NCBI GenBank assembly: GCA_030691435.1
Contig: JAUYEK010000311.1
Coordinates: 1-12,789 of the forward strand
Origin: Sulfuricella sp.
Lineage (GTDB): Bacteria; Pseudomonadota; Gammaproteobacteria; Burkholderiales; Sulfuricellaceae
Direction of reading: 5' to 3'
Length of the DNA stretch: 12,789 nt
Made by a program: the position numbers and the translations under genes. A model generated the notes under the pieces. It ran no database searches. It had not been told where the DNA came from and was given only the letters and a program-made list of their open reading frames with translations. Each line of letters begins with the position of its first letter. Within the stretch, counting starts at the first letter, position 1. This document shows, in pieces, positions 1 to 8,791 of the stretch.

Positions 1-5
1 GTGCC

Positions 6-374
6 ATGGGCTACCCGAAACTGAGCTTGAGCAATGAGGCTATCGCAGAGGCACTGGAATCGACCCATGAAACCCTGCGGCAGCAGTACAACGAGAAGCG
101 TCTGGTCATCCGGGAAAAACTGGAGTTCCTGAAAGCCCTCATCCACGACCAGAAAAACTGGTGGCACCGATCGCCCGCACACGCAGAAGCCGCCAGCAAC
201 TTCCAGGTGTTCATGGACAACATCGAGCATAATTTCGGCGACAACTCGATGTGTTACGACCTGATCAATTCAAGCGCCAACAAGACCAAACGGCACGCCG
301 GGATCGTCGAAGCCATCGCCCGCTATGCCGAAGACGGCAAGGCCTGGAGTGAGATGCTGGCGCGGGCAACATGA
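6..374 (+). CDS. Hypothetical protein, possibly 5'-partial
   Basis: This is a 122-residue reading frame starting at the ATG at position 6 and ending at TGA 372-374. I do not recognise the family. The protein is soluble-looking, has no signal peptide or membrane segment, is rich in charged helical stretches (residues about 10-50, with EKRLVIREKLEF), and has a central aromatic patch NWWHRSP near residue 51. The frame stays open to the left edge, so the true start may lie upstream, and no ribosome-binding site can be judged from five bases. It lies on the same strand as the CapK-like ligase downstream but is separated from it by a long inverted repeat, so co-transcription is uncertain. A helical DNA-binding or toxin-antitoxin-type role cannot be excluded, but nothing visible supports a specific function. 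Confidence 0.6.
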   Translation: MGYPKLSLSNEAIAEALESTHETLRQQYNEKRLVIREKLEFLKALIHDQKNWWHRSPAHAEAASNFQVFMDNIEHNFGDNSMCYDLINSSANKTKRHAGIVEAIARYAEDGKAWSEMLARAT

Positions 375-407
375 TCTATTGCGCCAAACAGATGCCGCAC
401 AGTTCAT

Positions 408-488
408 GTAGGGCGTCAATAAGCGAAGCGCATTGCGCCATATGTTGCTCGAATACGGCGCACTGCGCTTCGCTTATTGACGCCCTAC
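408..488. repeat. REP/BIME-like inverted repeat
   Basis: Two 32-base arms (408-439 and 457-488) are reverse complements with a single mismatch and enclose a 17-base loop. Each arm carries the core AATAAGCGAAGCGCATTGCG, or its complement. Paired REP-like units of this kind are common between genes in beta- and gammaproteobacteria, and I infer that this is a REP doublet. As RNA it would form a very stable hairpin just after the first gene. No T-run follows, so it is not a classical intrinsic terminator. Confidence 0.85.
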
Positions 489-509
489 GTCTTAACTGGG
501 GTTTTTAGC

Positions 510-1811
510 ATGATCTACCGCGTCAAGCATCTGCTGCACAGGAACCGGTACAGGGAACAATTTGCCCTGCTGGACGGGCTGCTGCGCAACCAGACCCTGA
601 CCCGGGAACAGCTCCTCGACAAGCAGCAGAAAGACCTGTCTGCCATCATCGATCATGCGTACGCCAACGTGCCTTTTTACCGGGAGAAATACGCTCAAGC
701 CGTCAGAAATGAGGCGAACGAATTTGCTGTCAGCCGCCTGCCCATCCTGCACAAGGACGAGGTCATCCAGCACCGGGATGAGATGCTGGCGGGGGATTTT
801 GACAGGAACCAGTTGAGGATCGGCAACACCGGCGGATCGACCGGCAAACCGGTGTCATTTTATTACGATGCTCACAAAAACGAGCTGATGCGCGCAGGCA
901 TGTGCAGAAGCTACATGGGGTCGGGGTGGAAGCCGGGCCAGAAAATCCTGAATTTCTGGGGCGCCAGGCAAGACATCAAGGGCGGCAGCAGCTTCGGCAA
1001 AATCGTCAACGATGCCATTGCCGCCGAGAAGACCATCGCCGCGTACGAATACACCGAAGCCCAACTGCATGACTGGGCCAGCACCATCAGATCGTACCAG
1101 CCGGTTCTGCTGCAAGGCTATGCCTCGATCCTGGCCGAACTTGCCCGATATGTCATCGACAATAAAATCAACATCACCAACACGCTGCTGGGCGCATTCT
1201 CCACCGCCGAAGTGCTGTATGGCTGGCAGAGGGAGTTGATAGAGCAGGCCTTCCAGTGCAAGGTGTTCAACCAATACGGCAGCCGGGAGATCCCCAATAT
1301 CGCGTGCGAATGCCGGCACGGCAACCAGCACGTCTTCACCGACATGGTTTACCTTGAGTCGCTGAACATCGACCATGAAGACCGGCTCATCATCACCTCG
1401 CTGACCAACCGGGTGATGCCATTCATCCGCTATGAGATCGGCGACTCGGGCAGGCTGAAGGAGGGGATTTGCGCCTGCGGATCGCCGTTCCCGATGATGG
1501 AAATGGGGCTGTGCCGCAGCAACGACATCATCAAGACCCGGAGCGGCAAGAGCATTTACCCATCGTATTTCATCCACCTGCTGGATGGGCTGACCGACAT
1601 CAAGCAGTATCAGTTCATCCAGAGCGAACCGGACAAAATCACCCTGAACCTCGTCTCGCCGCCCGGATTGAGCGCTGAGACCCTAAACTCGCTCAGAGCA
1701 AGCGTCCGCAGGGAGGTGGACGAGAATATGGTGCTGGAAATCAATGCTGTCGATGAGATCAGGCGCACCATTTCCGGCAAGCACCGGTTTGTAATCAGCC
1801 ACGCCGCCTGA
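510..1811 (+). CDS. CapK/PaaK-family adenylate-forming ligase (phenylacetate-CoA ligase-like)
   Basis: A 433-residue protein resembling the phenylacetate-CoA ligase / coenzyme F390 synthetase / CapK group, which activates a carboxylate as an acyl-adenylate. The glycine- and serine-rich phosphate-binding loop GNTGGSTGKP lies at residues 105-114. The adenylate-contacting motif YGSRE is at 256-260, RYEIGDSGRL at 307-316 fits the hinge region, and a C-terminal lysine in SGKHRF (about 424) sits where the catalytic lysine is expected. Cysteines 266, 268, 321 and 323 with histidine 270 could form a metal site, as in some relatives (inference). The ATG at 510 is chosen because the frame opens earlier only through a TTG inside the inverted repeat. 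Relatives occur in polysaccharide and exosortase-type gene clusters, so the substrate may not be phenylacetate. The nuclease gene follows after 17 bases, suggesting an operon. Confidence 0.85.
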   Translation: MIYRVKHLLHRNRYREQFALLDGLLRNQTLTREQLLDKQQKDLSAIIDHAYANVPFYREKYAQAVRNEANEFAVSRLPILHKDEVIQHRDEMLAGDFDRNQLRIGNTGGSTGKPVSFYYDAHKNELMRAGMCRSYMGSGWKPGQKILNFWGARQDIKGGSSFGKIVNDAIAAEKTIAAYEYTEAQLHDWASTIRSYQPVLLQGYASILAELARYVIDNKINITNTLLGAFSTAEVLYGWQRELIEQAFQCKVFNQYGSREIPNIACECRHGNQHVFTDMVYLESLNIDHEDRLIITSLTNRVMPFIRYEIGDSGRLKEGICACGSPFPMMEMGLCRSNDIIKTRSGKSIYPSYFIHLLDGLTDIKQYQFIQSEPDKITLNLVSPPGLSAETLNSLRASVRREVDENMVLEINAVDEIRRTISGKHRFVISHAA

Positions 1812-1828
1812 CGGCCTTAGGAAACCCG

Positions 1829-2407
1829 ATGAAAAATCTTCCCCGCCACGCCATGCTCTGTTTTTCCCTGGCGTTGCTCTTCGCCTCCCCCGCCCCGGCC
1901 TACGAGATGTTCTTCCCCGGCAAAACCATCACCGCCAGCGGCACGGTACAGGTGCTGTTTACGCCCGGGGACGACGCCGCCGGCCAGATTGTGTTGACCA
2001 TCGAACAGGCGCAGAAGCAGGTGCTGGTGCAGACCTACAGCTTCACCAGCAAGGAAATCGCTCAGGCCTTGATCCGGGCGAAGCAGCGCGGCGTGGATGT
2101 TCAGGTCATCGCGGACGCGGAACAGATACTAAGGATGGAAGGGCGCGGCAAGGTGGCGACGGTTGCGGACGGCGGTGTACCGGTGTTCGTCGACAGCCAG
2201 CACAGCAGCGCCCACAACAAGGTAATGGTGATCGATGCCGGCGCCGCCAACCCGGTGGTAATCACCGGCAGCTTCAACTTCACTCATGCCGCGCAACACC
2301 GCAATGCGGAAAATTTGCTGCTGTTCCGAGGCAACCGGGAACTGGTCAAAGCCTATCTCGACAATTGGCGGCGTCATCGCGAGCATTCGCAGCCACTGGC
2401 AAAGTAA
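1829..2407 (+). CDS. Secreted phospholipase D-superfamily nuclease (Nuc-like)
   Basis: A 192-residue exported protein of the single-HKD phospholipase D superfamily, closest in layout to the small endonuclease Nuc, which acts as a homodimer and cleaves nucleic acid without a metal. Residues 1-24 form a signal peptide (basic start, hydrophobic core LCFSLALLFA, cleavage likely after PAPA). The catalytic motif is complete: H129-x-K131-x4-D136, followed by GSFNF at 147-151 containing the usual Ser and Asn. Full length for the family. The start is supported by TTAGGA about 8 bases upstream of the ATG. It follows the CapK-like gene by 17 bases and is probably co-transcribed. It likely works in the periplasm or outside the cell. 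Phosphodiesterase activity on a lipid is the main alternative. Confidence 0.9.
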   Translation: MKNLPRHAMLCFSLALLFASPAPAYEMFFPGKTITASGTVQVLFTPGDDAAGQIVLTIEQAQKQVLVQTYSFTSKEIAQALIRAKQRGVDVQVIADAEQILRMEGRGKVATVADGGVPVFVDSQHSSAHNKVMVIDAGAANPVVITGSFNFTHAAQHRNAENLLLFRGNRELVKAYLDNWRRHREHSQPLAK

Positions 2408-2411
2408 AAAC

Positions 2412-2500
2412 AGCGCGTAGGCTGGGATGAGGGTACCGAATCCCAGCGTTTTGCCAGGCAACCTGCTGGGGTGCGCTTCGCTTACCCCAGCCTACGCGCT
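2412..2500. repeat. BIME-like element of two inverted REP units
   Basis: The outer arms AGCGCGTAGGCTGGG (2412-2426) and its perfect complement (2486-2500) enclose two smaller hairpins: GCTGGGAT/ATCCCAGC (2421-2428 with 2440-2447) and GCTGGGGT/ACCCCAGC (2465-2472 with 2484-2491). The right unit contains GCGCTTCGCTT, sharing the AAGCGAAGC core of the repeat at 408-488. It lies between the convergent nuclease and pap genes and could serve as a two-way transcript end (inference). The following bases 2501-2549 hold the short hairpin CTGCG-AAC-CGCAG (read on the minus strand) just past the pap stop codon. Confidence 0.8.
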
Positions 2501-2549
2501 GCCGCTAACCCAACCTACATGACTCCGCGTCCTCTGCGGTTCGCAGCTT

Positions 2550-4028
2550 TTATTTCAACGCCACCTCGATCCGCTCGCACAGGGTCTTCAAAATCTTGAT
2601 GCGGGCAAAATTCTTGTCGTTGGCCTCGACCAGGATCCATGGTGACATTTCCGAGCTGGTGCGATCCACCATGTCGCATACCGCCATCTCGTAGTCCTCC
2701 CATTTCTCGCGGTTGCGCCAGTCCTCGTCGGTAATCTTGAAGCGCTTGAAGCCGGTTTTCTGGCGCTCTTCGAAGCGCCTGAGCTGCTCTTCCTTGCTGA
2801 TGGAGAGCCAGAACTTCAGCACTACGGTGTTGTTCCGCACCAGCTGCTCCTCGAAATCGTTGATCTCGCTGTAGGCGCGCATCCAGTCGACATTGGAACA
2901 GTAGCCTTCGACCCGCTCCACCAGTACGCGGCCGTACCAGGAGCGGTCGAAGATGCTGACCCGCCCCTTGCGCGGCACATGGCGCCAGAAGCGCCACAGG
3001 TAAGGCTGGGCGCGCTCCTCCTCGGTGGGAGCGGCAATCGGGGTAACCTGGTACTGGCGTGCGTCGAGCGCGCCGGTGACGCGGCGGATACTGCCGCCCT
3101 TGCCGGCGGCATCGTTACCCTCGAACACCACGATGACGGTGGTCTCCTTGAATTTCGGGTTGCGCGTCAGCAGGTTGAGCTTGCCCTGGTATTTTTCCAG
3201 ATCAAGGTCGTATTTCTTCTTCGTCAGCTTCTGGTTGAGGTCGAGGGTTTTCAGAATATGCAGATTGTCGATCGAAGGCAGCAGCGGCGGCGCATGGGCA
3301 TCATGGGACGCCTCGACCGCGTCGAGGCGCTTGCGGATCGCCTCCAGGATGACTTTCCCCACCGTCAAGCCGCGGTAGCGCTCATCCTCGCCCTCGACGA
3401 TCATCCATGGCGCTTCGGCGGTGCTGGTCTGGCGCATGACGCGCTCCGCCACCTTGCGGAACTTGTCATACATTTTGAAGTGCATCCAGTCGCGTTCGGT
3501 CACGCGCCAGCGCGTCTTGGGGTTCTTTTCCATGGCCTTGAGGCGCTTTTCCTGCTTGTCCTTGGACAGGTGCAGCCAGAATTTGAGGATCAGCGCACCC
3601 TCGTCGTTGAGCATTTTCTCGAAGCGCACAGTGCGCTCCATGCTTTGGTCCAAGTCGGCATTCTTGGTTTTGCCGAACACCCGGTTGAGGATCGCCCAGG
3701 TGTACCAGGAGCCAAAAAAGATGCCGACCTTGCCCTTGGGCGGCAATGCGCGCCAGAAGCGCCACATGATCGGACGCTCCAGCTCCTCGTCGGAGGGGTT
3801 GCCCATGCCGTGGCTCTGGATGTAGCGCGGATCCATCCATTCGTTCAGCAGGTTGACAGTCTCGCCGCGACCGGCACCGTCAACACCGCCGATCAAAATG
3901 ATGACCGGAAAGTTCGCCGCCTTCGCCAGGTCGAGCTGGGCTTCAAGCAGTGCCTCGCGCAGAGCCGGCACTTCCTTATCGTAGGTGGCTTTATCGATTT
4001 TGTGGCCTAGTTCAGCTGACTCAAACAT
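2550..4028 (-). CDS. pap: Polyphosphate:AMP phosphotransferase (two-domain PPK2)
   Basis: A 492-residue class II PPK2-type enzyme, which transfers a phosphate from polyphosphate to AMP to make ADP in the cytoplasm. Two homologous kinase domains are fused. The N-terminal domain (about 10-235) has a P-loop GGVDGAGRGE at 47-56. The C-terminal domain (about 265-490) has the P-loop EGNDAAGKGG at 303-312, the Walker B-type FDRSWYGR at 360-367 and a lid helix KFWLSISKEEQLRRF near 405-419. In the N-terminal domain the matching stretch reads FFGSWYTW (104-111), so the acidic residue is lost. This fits the known pattern in which only the second domain is catalytic. It lies alone on its strand after a MITE-like repeat whose end supplies the likely ribosome-binding site. 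The product links stored polyphosphate to the adenylate pool. Confidence 0.95.
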   Translation of the reverse strand: MFESAELGHKIDKATYDKEVPALREALLEAQLDLAKAANFPVIILIGGVDGAGRGETVNLLNEWMDPRYIQSHGMGNPSDEELERPIMWRFWRALPPKGKVGIFFGSWYTWAILNRVFGKTKNADLDQSMERTVRFEKMLNDEGALILKFWLHLSKDKQEKRLKAMEKNPKTRWRVTERDWMHFKMYDKFRKVAERVMRQTSTAEAPWMIVEGEDERYRGLTVGKVILEAIRKRLDAVEASHDAHAPPLLPSIDNLHILKTLDLNQKLTKKKYDLDLEKYQGKLNLLTRNPKFKETTVIVVFEGNDAAGKGGSIRRVTGALDARQYQVTPIAAPTEEERAQPYLWRFWRHVPRKGRVSIFDRSWYGRVLVERVEGYCSNVDWMRAYSEINDFEEQLVRNNTVVLKFWLSISKEEQLRRFEERQKTGFKRFKITDEDWRNREKWEDYEMAVCDMVDRTSSEMSPWILVEANDKNFARIKILKTLCERIEVALK

Positions 4029-4035
4029 AATTCAT

Positions 4036-4174
4036 GGCACCTCTAAAAATCCAGATTTCATCCCAACTGCTGCGTTGCGGGAAAAATTTCTTGCTTACAT
4101 ATCAACCATATGCTGCGCGGCGAAATTTTTTCCGCGCCTTGCATTTGGGCGAACTCTGAATTTTGAGAGGCGCC
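4036..4174. repeat. MITE-like imperfect inverted-repeat element
   Basis: About 139 bases with matching ends: GGCACCTCTAAAAAT on the left and, as reverse complement of the right end, GGCGCCTCTCAAAAT. The similarity runs inward imperfectly (CCAGATTTC against TCAGAGTTC). An inner palindrome pairs 4077-4090 with 4122-4135 (13 of 14), and a small CATAT/ATATG pair sits near the centre. The element contains no reading frame. It fills nearly the whole gap between the pgeF stop (ends 4177) and the pap start (4028). The form is that of a non-autonomous mobile element or dispersed hairpin repeat; no clear target duplication is visible. Confidence 0.75.
4038..4044 (-). promoter_or_regulatory. Ribosome-binding site of pap inside repeat terminus
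   Basis: Read on the minus strand the repeat terminus is AGAGGTG at 4044-4038, followed by nine bases and the pap ATG at 4028. It is a good Shine-Dalgarno match and belongs to the terminal inverted repeat of the element at 4036-4174. A nearer ATG at 4035-4033 is out of frame. Confidence 0.6.
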
Positions 4175-4176
4175 TG

Positions 4177-4926
4177 TCAAGCCAGCCAGATCAGCGAGGC
4201 CATGCGCCCGGTAGCCTGATCTCGGCGGTAGGAGTAGAACTTCTGCGCATCGGTGAAGGTACACAGGCCGCCGCCGTAAACCCGTTCCACGCCGAGCAGG
4301 GCGAGGCGCTGGCGCGCCAGGAGATAGATGTCCGCCAGCCATTTTTGAGTGCTGAGTCCTGAGTCCTGAGTGCTGAGTGCTGGAGTAGGCACAAAAGCCT
4401 TTGCGGCCTCCGGATCATGTGCCATGAACGCCTGCCTGACCTCATCGCCCACCTCAAAAGCCTGCGGCCCGATCGCCGGGCCGAGCCAGACTAGCAATCG
4501 CTCCGGTGCGACGTTCATCGCCTTTACGGTGGCTTCCACCACGCCGCCTACCAGCCCGCGCCATCCGGCATGGGCCGCGGCCACCACCGTGCCGGCTTCG
4601 TCGCACAACAGCAGGGGCAGACAATCCGCCGTCATCACCGCGCAAACTTTGCCCGCCTGCCGGGCCAGAGCGGCATCGGCATCCGGCACGCCAACCGTAC
4701 GGTCGGCATCCGCGACGAGATTGCCATGCACCTGTTTCAGCCAGACCGGGTCGGCGGGAAGATTCGCGCGCAGCAACGCCCGGTTCCGCTCCACGGCAGC
4801 AGGGTCATCGCCGACATGGTCACCCAGGTTGAGAGATGCATAGGCGCCGACGCTCACCCCGCCGGCGCGGGTGGTCTGCAAGGCACGCACATTGGCCGGC
4901 GCCGGCCAGTCGGGAATCTCATTCAT
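4177..4926 (-). CDS. pgeF: Peptidoglycan editing factor PgeF (YfiH/DUF152, laccase-like)
   Basis: A 249-residue protein of the YfiH/LACC1 group, formerly called polyphenol oxidase. In bacteria it limits misincorporation of serine into the peptidoglycan stem peptide. The metal-binding set is present: H67 in KQVHG, C102 in MTADC, and H119 in AHAGWRG; SYRRD and TGRMASLIW close the protein as usual. The ATG at 4926 overlaps the last 8 bases of rluD, so translation is probably coupled, an arrangement often seen for these two genes. Residues 183-194 (ALSTQDSGLSTQ) are unusual: they are encoded by five tandem 7-base units and sit just before the conserved WLADIYLLARQRL, where relatives such as E. 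coli YfiH have a shorter loop. The insertion lies in a surface loop and probably does not abolish function. Confidence 0.93.
   Translation of the reverse strand: MNEIPDWPAPANVRALQTTRAGGVSVGAYASLNLGDHVGDDPAAVERNRALLRANLPADPVWLKQVHGNLVADADRTVGVPDADAALARQAGKVCAVMTADCLPLLLCDEAGTVVAAAHAGWRGLVGGVVEATVKAMNVAPERLLVWLGPAIGPQAFEVGDEVRQAFMAHDPEAAKAFVPTPALSTQDSGLSTQKWLADIYLLARQRLALLGVERVYGGGLCTFTDAQKFYSYRRDQATGRMASLIWLA
4347..4381. repeat. Five tandem 7-bp units inside pgeF
   Basis: Five consecutive heptamers read GAGTGCT, GAGTCCT, GAGTCCT, GAGTGCT, GAGTGCT on the plus strand, followed by GGAGT. They encode residues 183-194 of PgeF on the minus strand. Gain or loss of one unit would shift the pgeF frame; three units would keep it. 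Confidence 0.9.
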
Positions 4927-5908
4927 GCCGCAGAACTCTCAGCAAATCCGCCATGTCCTGCGGCAAGTCCGCCCACCATTCCATCGCTACTCCGCTGACC
5001 GGGTGGATCAGCCCGAGCCTTTCTGCATGCAGTGCCTGCCGCCCCAGATTCCTGACGACATCGCTCAGGAGCGGCGACATATTCAGCGGTCTGCCGCCAT
5101 AAACCGGGTCGCCCGCCAAGGGGTGCCCGATGGACTGCATGTGTACCCGAATCTGGTGCGTGCGGCCGGTTTCCAGACTGCAACGGATCAGGGTGTGGCG
5201 GTCGAAGTGCTCCAGCACGGCGTAGTGCGTTACCGCCGGCTTGCCGTTGTGAACTATCGCCATTTTGACACGCTGACTGGGATGCCTGCCGAGCGGCGCA
5301 TCTACCTTGCCGTCACGAGCCACCAGCCCCTGCACCACCGCCAGGTAATCGCGCTTCACGCTACGAGCCTGAAGCTGGCGCACCAGATCGGTCTGCGCGG
5401 TCAAGGTTTTGGCCACCACCAGCAGGCCGCTGGTGTCCTTGTCGAGGCGATGGACAATGCCGGCGCGGGGAATGCACGCCAGCTGCGGTGCATGGTGCAG
5501 CAGGGCGTTCAGCAGGGTGCCCTGCCAGTTGCCGCTGCCGGGGTGAACCACCAGCCCGGCCGGCTTGTTGACCACCAGCAGCGCATCGTCCTCGTACACG
5601 ATGTCGAGGGCGATTTCTTCCGCTGCATAGGGAGTTTCGGATGGATGCAATTCCGGCTCGACCCTCACCTTCCCACCGCCCCACACCGCCTGTTTGGGCG
5701 CGACGCACTGGCCATCGAGCGTGACGCGTTTGTCCTTGATCCAGGTTTGCAGGCGGCTGCGGGAATAATCCGGCAACAGCTGCTGCAAAGCCTGATCGAG
5801 GCGCAATCCGGTCATTTCTGGCGGAATCGTCAAGTTGATGGGGGCCGGATTTGGGTTATAATCGGGCGGATTACCACTTGCGCCCTGCTGGGCATCGGAT
5901 ATTGTCAT
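4919..5908 (-). CDS. rluD: 23S rRNA pseudouridine synthase RluD
   Basis: A 329-residue RluA-family synthase, very close in length to E. coli RluD (326), which makes pseudouridines at 1911, 1915 and 1917 in helix 69 of 23S rRNA. An S4 RNA-binding domain lies near residues 35-90 (GLRLDQALQQLLPDYSRSRL). The catalytic domain has the signature HRLDKDTSG at 153-161 with the active aspartate at 156, and later RTHQIRVHM at 249-257. The ATG at 5908 is preferred over one 78 bases upstream, because the longer form would add an unrelated stretch overlapping bamD. No strong ribosome-binding site is seen. The gene diverges from bamD with overlapping start codons, and its end overlaps pgeF, its likely operon partner. 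Confidence 0.93.
   Translation of the reverse strand: MTISDAQQGASGNPPDYNPNPAPINLTIPPEMTGLRLDQALQQLLPDYSRSRLQTWIKDKRVTLDGQCVAPKQAVWGGGKVRVEPELHPSETPYAAEEIALDIVYEDDALLVVNKPAGLVVHPGSGNWQGTLLNALLHHAPQLACIPRAGIVHRLDKDTSGLLVVAKTLTAQTDLVRQLQARSVKRDYLAVVQGLVARDGKVDAPLGRHPSQRVKMAIVHNGKPAVTHYAVLEHFDRHTLIRCSLETGRTHQIRVHMQSIGHPLAGDPVYGGRPLNMSPLLSDVVRNLGRQALHAERLGLIHPVSGVAMEWWADLPQDMADLLRVLRHE
5835..5862 (+). promoter_or_regulatory. Candidate sigma-70 promoter of bamD
   Basis: TTGATG (5835-5840) and TATAAT (5857-5862) are separated by 16 bases. The -10 is perfect and the -35 matches four of six. Transcription would start near 5869, giving a leader of about 38 bases before the bamD ATG. The site lies inside the N-terminal coding region of rluD, read on the other strand. 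Confidence 0.65.
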
Positions 5909-6734
5909 GAGGCTTAGTTTAGCGTTAATTCTTGCATTGTTGATAACCGGCTGCGGCCTGCTGCCGGAAGTCCAGGATGAAACCAAGGGCTGGTCAGCCC
6001 AGAAACTCTACGCCGAGGCCAAGGATCAAATGTCCGACGGCGGCTATGAAAAAGCCATTCAGTACTTTGAAAAGCTGGAGGCGCGCTACCCCTACGGCCG
6101 TTATGCGCAGCAAGCCCAAATCGAGGTGGCCTACGCCTACTACAAGGCGAACGAACCGGCCTCCGCCCTAGCAGCCTGCGACCGCTTCATCAAACTTCAC
6201 CCCAATCACCCCAACGTGGATTACGTTTATTACCTGAAAGGGCTGGTGAACTTCAATGACGACCTGGGGCTGCTTGGCGCCCTGGCGGAAAAGATTGCCG
6301 AAACCTCGGAAACCCTTGCCCCCCTCGCCAAGCAGGACATGAGCGAACGCGACCCGAAAGCATCGCGCGAAGCCTTTGAATCCTTCAAGGAGCTAACGAC
6401 CCGCTTCCCCGGCAGCAAATACACGCCGGATGCCATTGCCCGCATGAAGTACCTGGTCAACGCCCTCGCGTCGCATGAAGTTCACGTGGCTCGTTATTAT
6501 TACAGACGCGGCGCTTATGTTGCCTCCGTCAATCGCGCTCAGACCGCGATGCAGCAGTACCCACAGGCACCCGCCACCGAGGAGGCTCTGACTATCATAG
6601 TAAAAGCCTACGATGCGCTCGGCATGAATGACCTGCGCGACGACACCCTGCGCATCATGCAAAAGAACTTCCCCAACAGCCGCTTCTTCGCCATCATAAA
6701 GAAGGCGGAAACGCCGTGGTGGAAAATCTGGTAG
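5907..6734 (+). CDS. bamD: Outer-membrane assembly lipoprotein BamD (ComL)
   Basis: A 275-residue lipoprotein of the BAM complex, which folds beta-barrel proteins into the outer membrane together with BamA. Residues 1-15 are a lipoprotein signal with lipobox I-T-G-C16. The residue after the cysteine is Gly rather than Asp, agreeing with outer-membrane sorting. Tetratricopeptide repeats follow: the first includes AKDQMSDGGYEKAIQYFEKL and is followed by RYPYGRYAQQAQIEVAYAYY, and later ones include FIKLHPNHPNVDYVYYLKG and ARYYYRRGAYVASVNRAQ. Slightly longer than the E. coli protein (245). The start is fixed by the signal peptide, and its ATG shares two bases with the rluD start. A near-consensus promoter lies about 45 bases upstream inside rluD. 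Confidence 0.95.
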   Translation: MRLSLALILALLITGCGLLPEVQDETKGWSAQKLYAEAKDQMSDGGYEKAIQYFEKLEARYPYGRYAQQAQIEVAYAYYKANEPASALAACDRFIKLHPNHPNVDYVYYLKGLVNFNDDLGLLGALAEKIAETSETLAPLAKQDMSERDPKASREAFESFKELTTRFPGSKYTPDAIARMKYLVNALASHEVHVARYYYRRGAYVASVNRAQTAMQQYPQAPATEEALTIIVKAYDALGMNDLRDDTLRIMQKNFPNSRFFAIIKKAETPWWKIW

Positions 6735-6742
6735 TTAAGGCG

Positions 6743-6804
6743 AGGGGCTAGAGGCTAGTGGGTGTCGTCGCTACGCGCCGGGGTTTTACCAGCCTCTAGC
6801 CCCT
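6743..6804. repeat. Inverted repeat between bamD and glnB
   Basis: AGGGGCTAGAGGCTAGT (6743-6759) pairs with 6788-6804 with one mismatch, leaving a 28-base loop. It lies between the 3' ends of two convergent genes and could stop transcription from either side. No run of Ts follows directly, so termination is an inference. Confidence 0.7.
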
Positions 6805-6809
6805 ATCTC

Positions 6810-8781
<1,972 letters not shown>

Positions 8782-8791
8782 TATTTTTTCT

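Noticed and set aside
477..509. Upstream TTG start for the CapK-like gene
   Set aside because: It falls inside the inverted repeat and adds residues with no family support; the ATG at 510 fits better.
2979..4010. 343-residue plus-strand frame opposite pap
   Set aside because: It is antisense to a well-conserved two-domain kinase and has no ribosome-binding site or recognisable motif.
5909..5986. Longer RluD starting at 5986
   Set aside because: The added 26 residues are encoded opposite the BamD signal peptide and have no counterpart in RluD proteins.
6743..6804. Classical intrinsic terminator for bamD or glnB
   Set aside because: The stem is strong but no T-run follows on either strand, so it was listed only as an inverted repeat.
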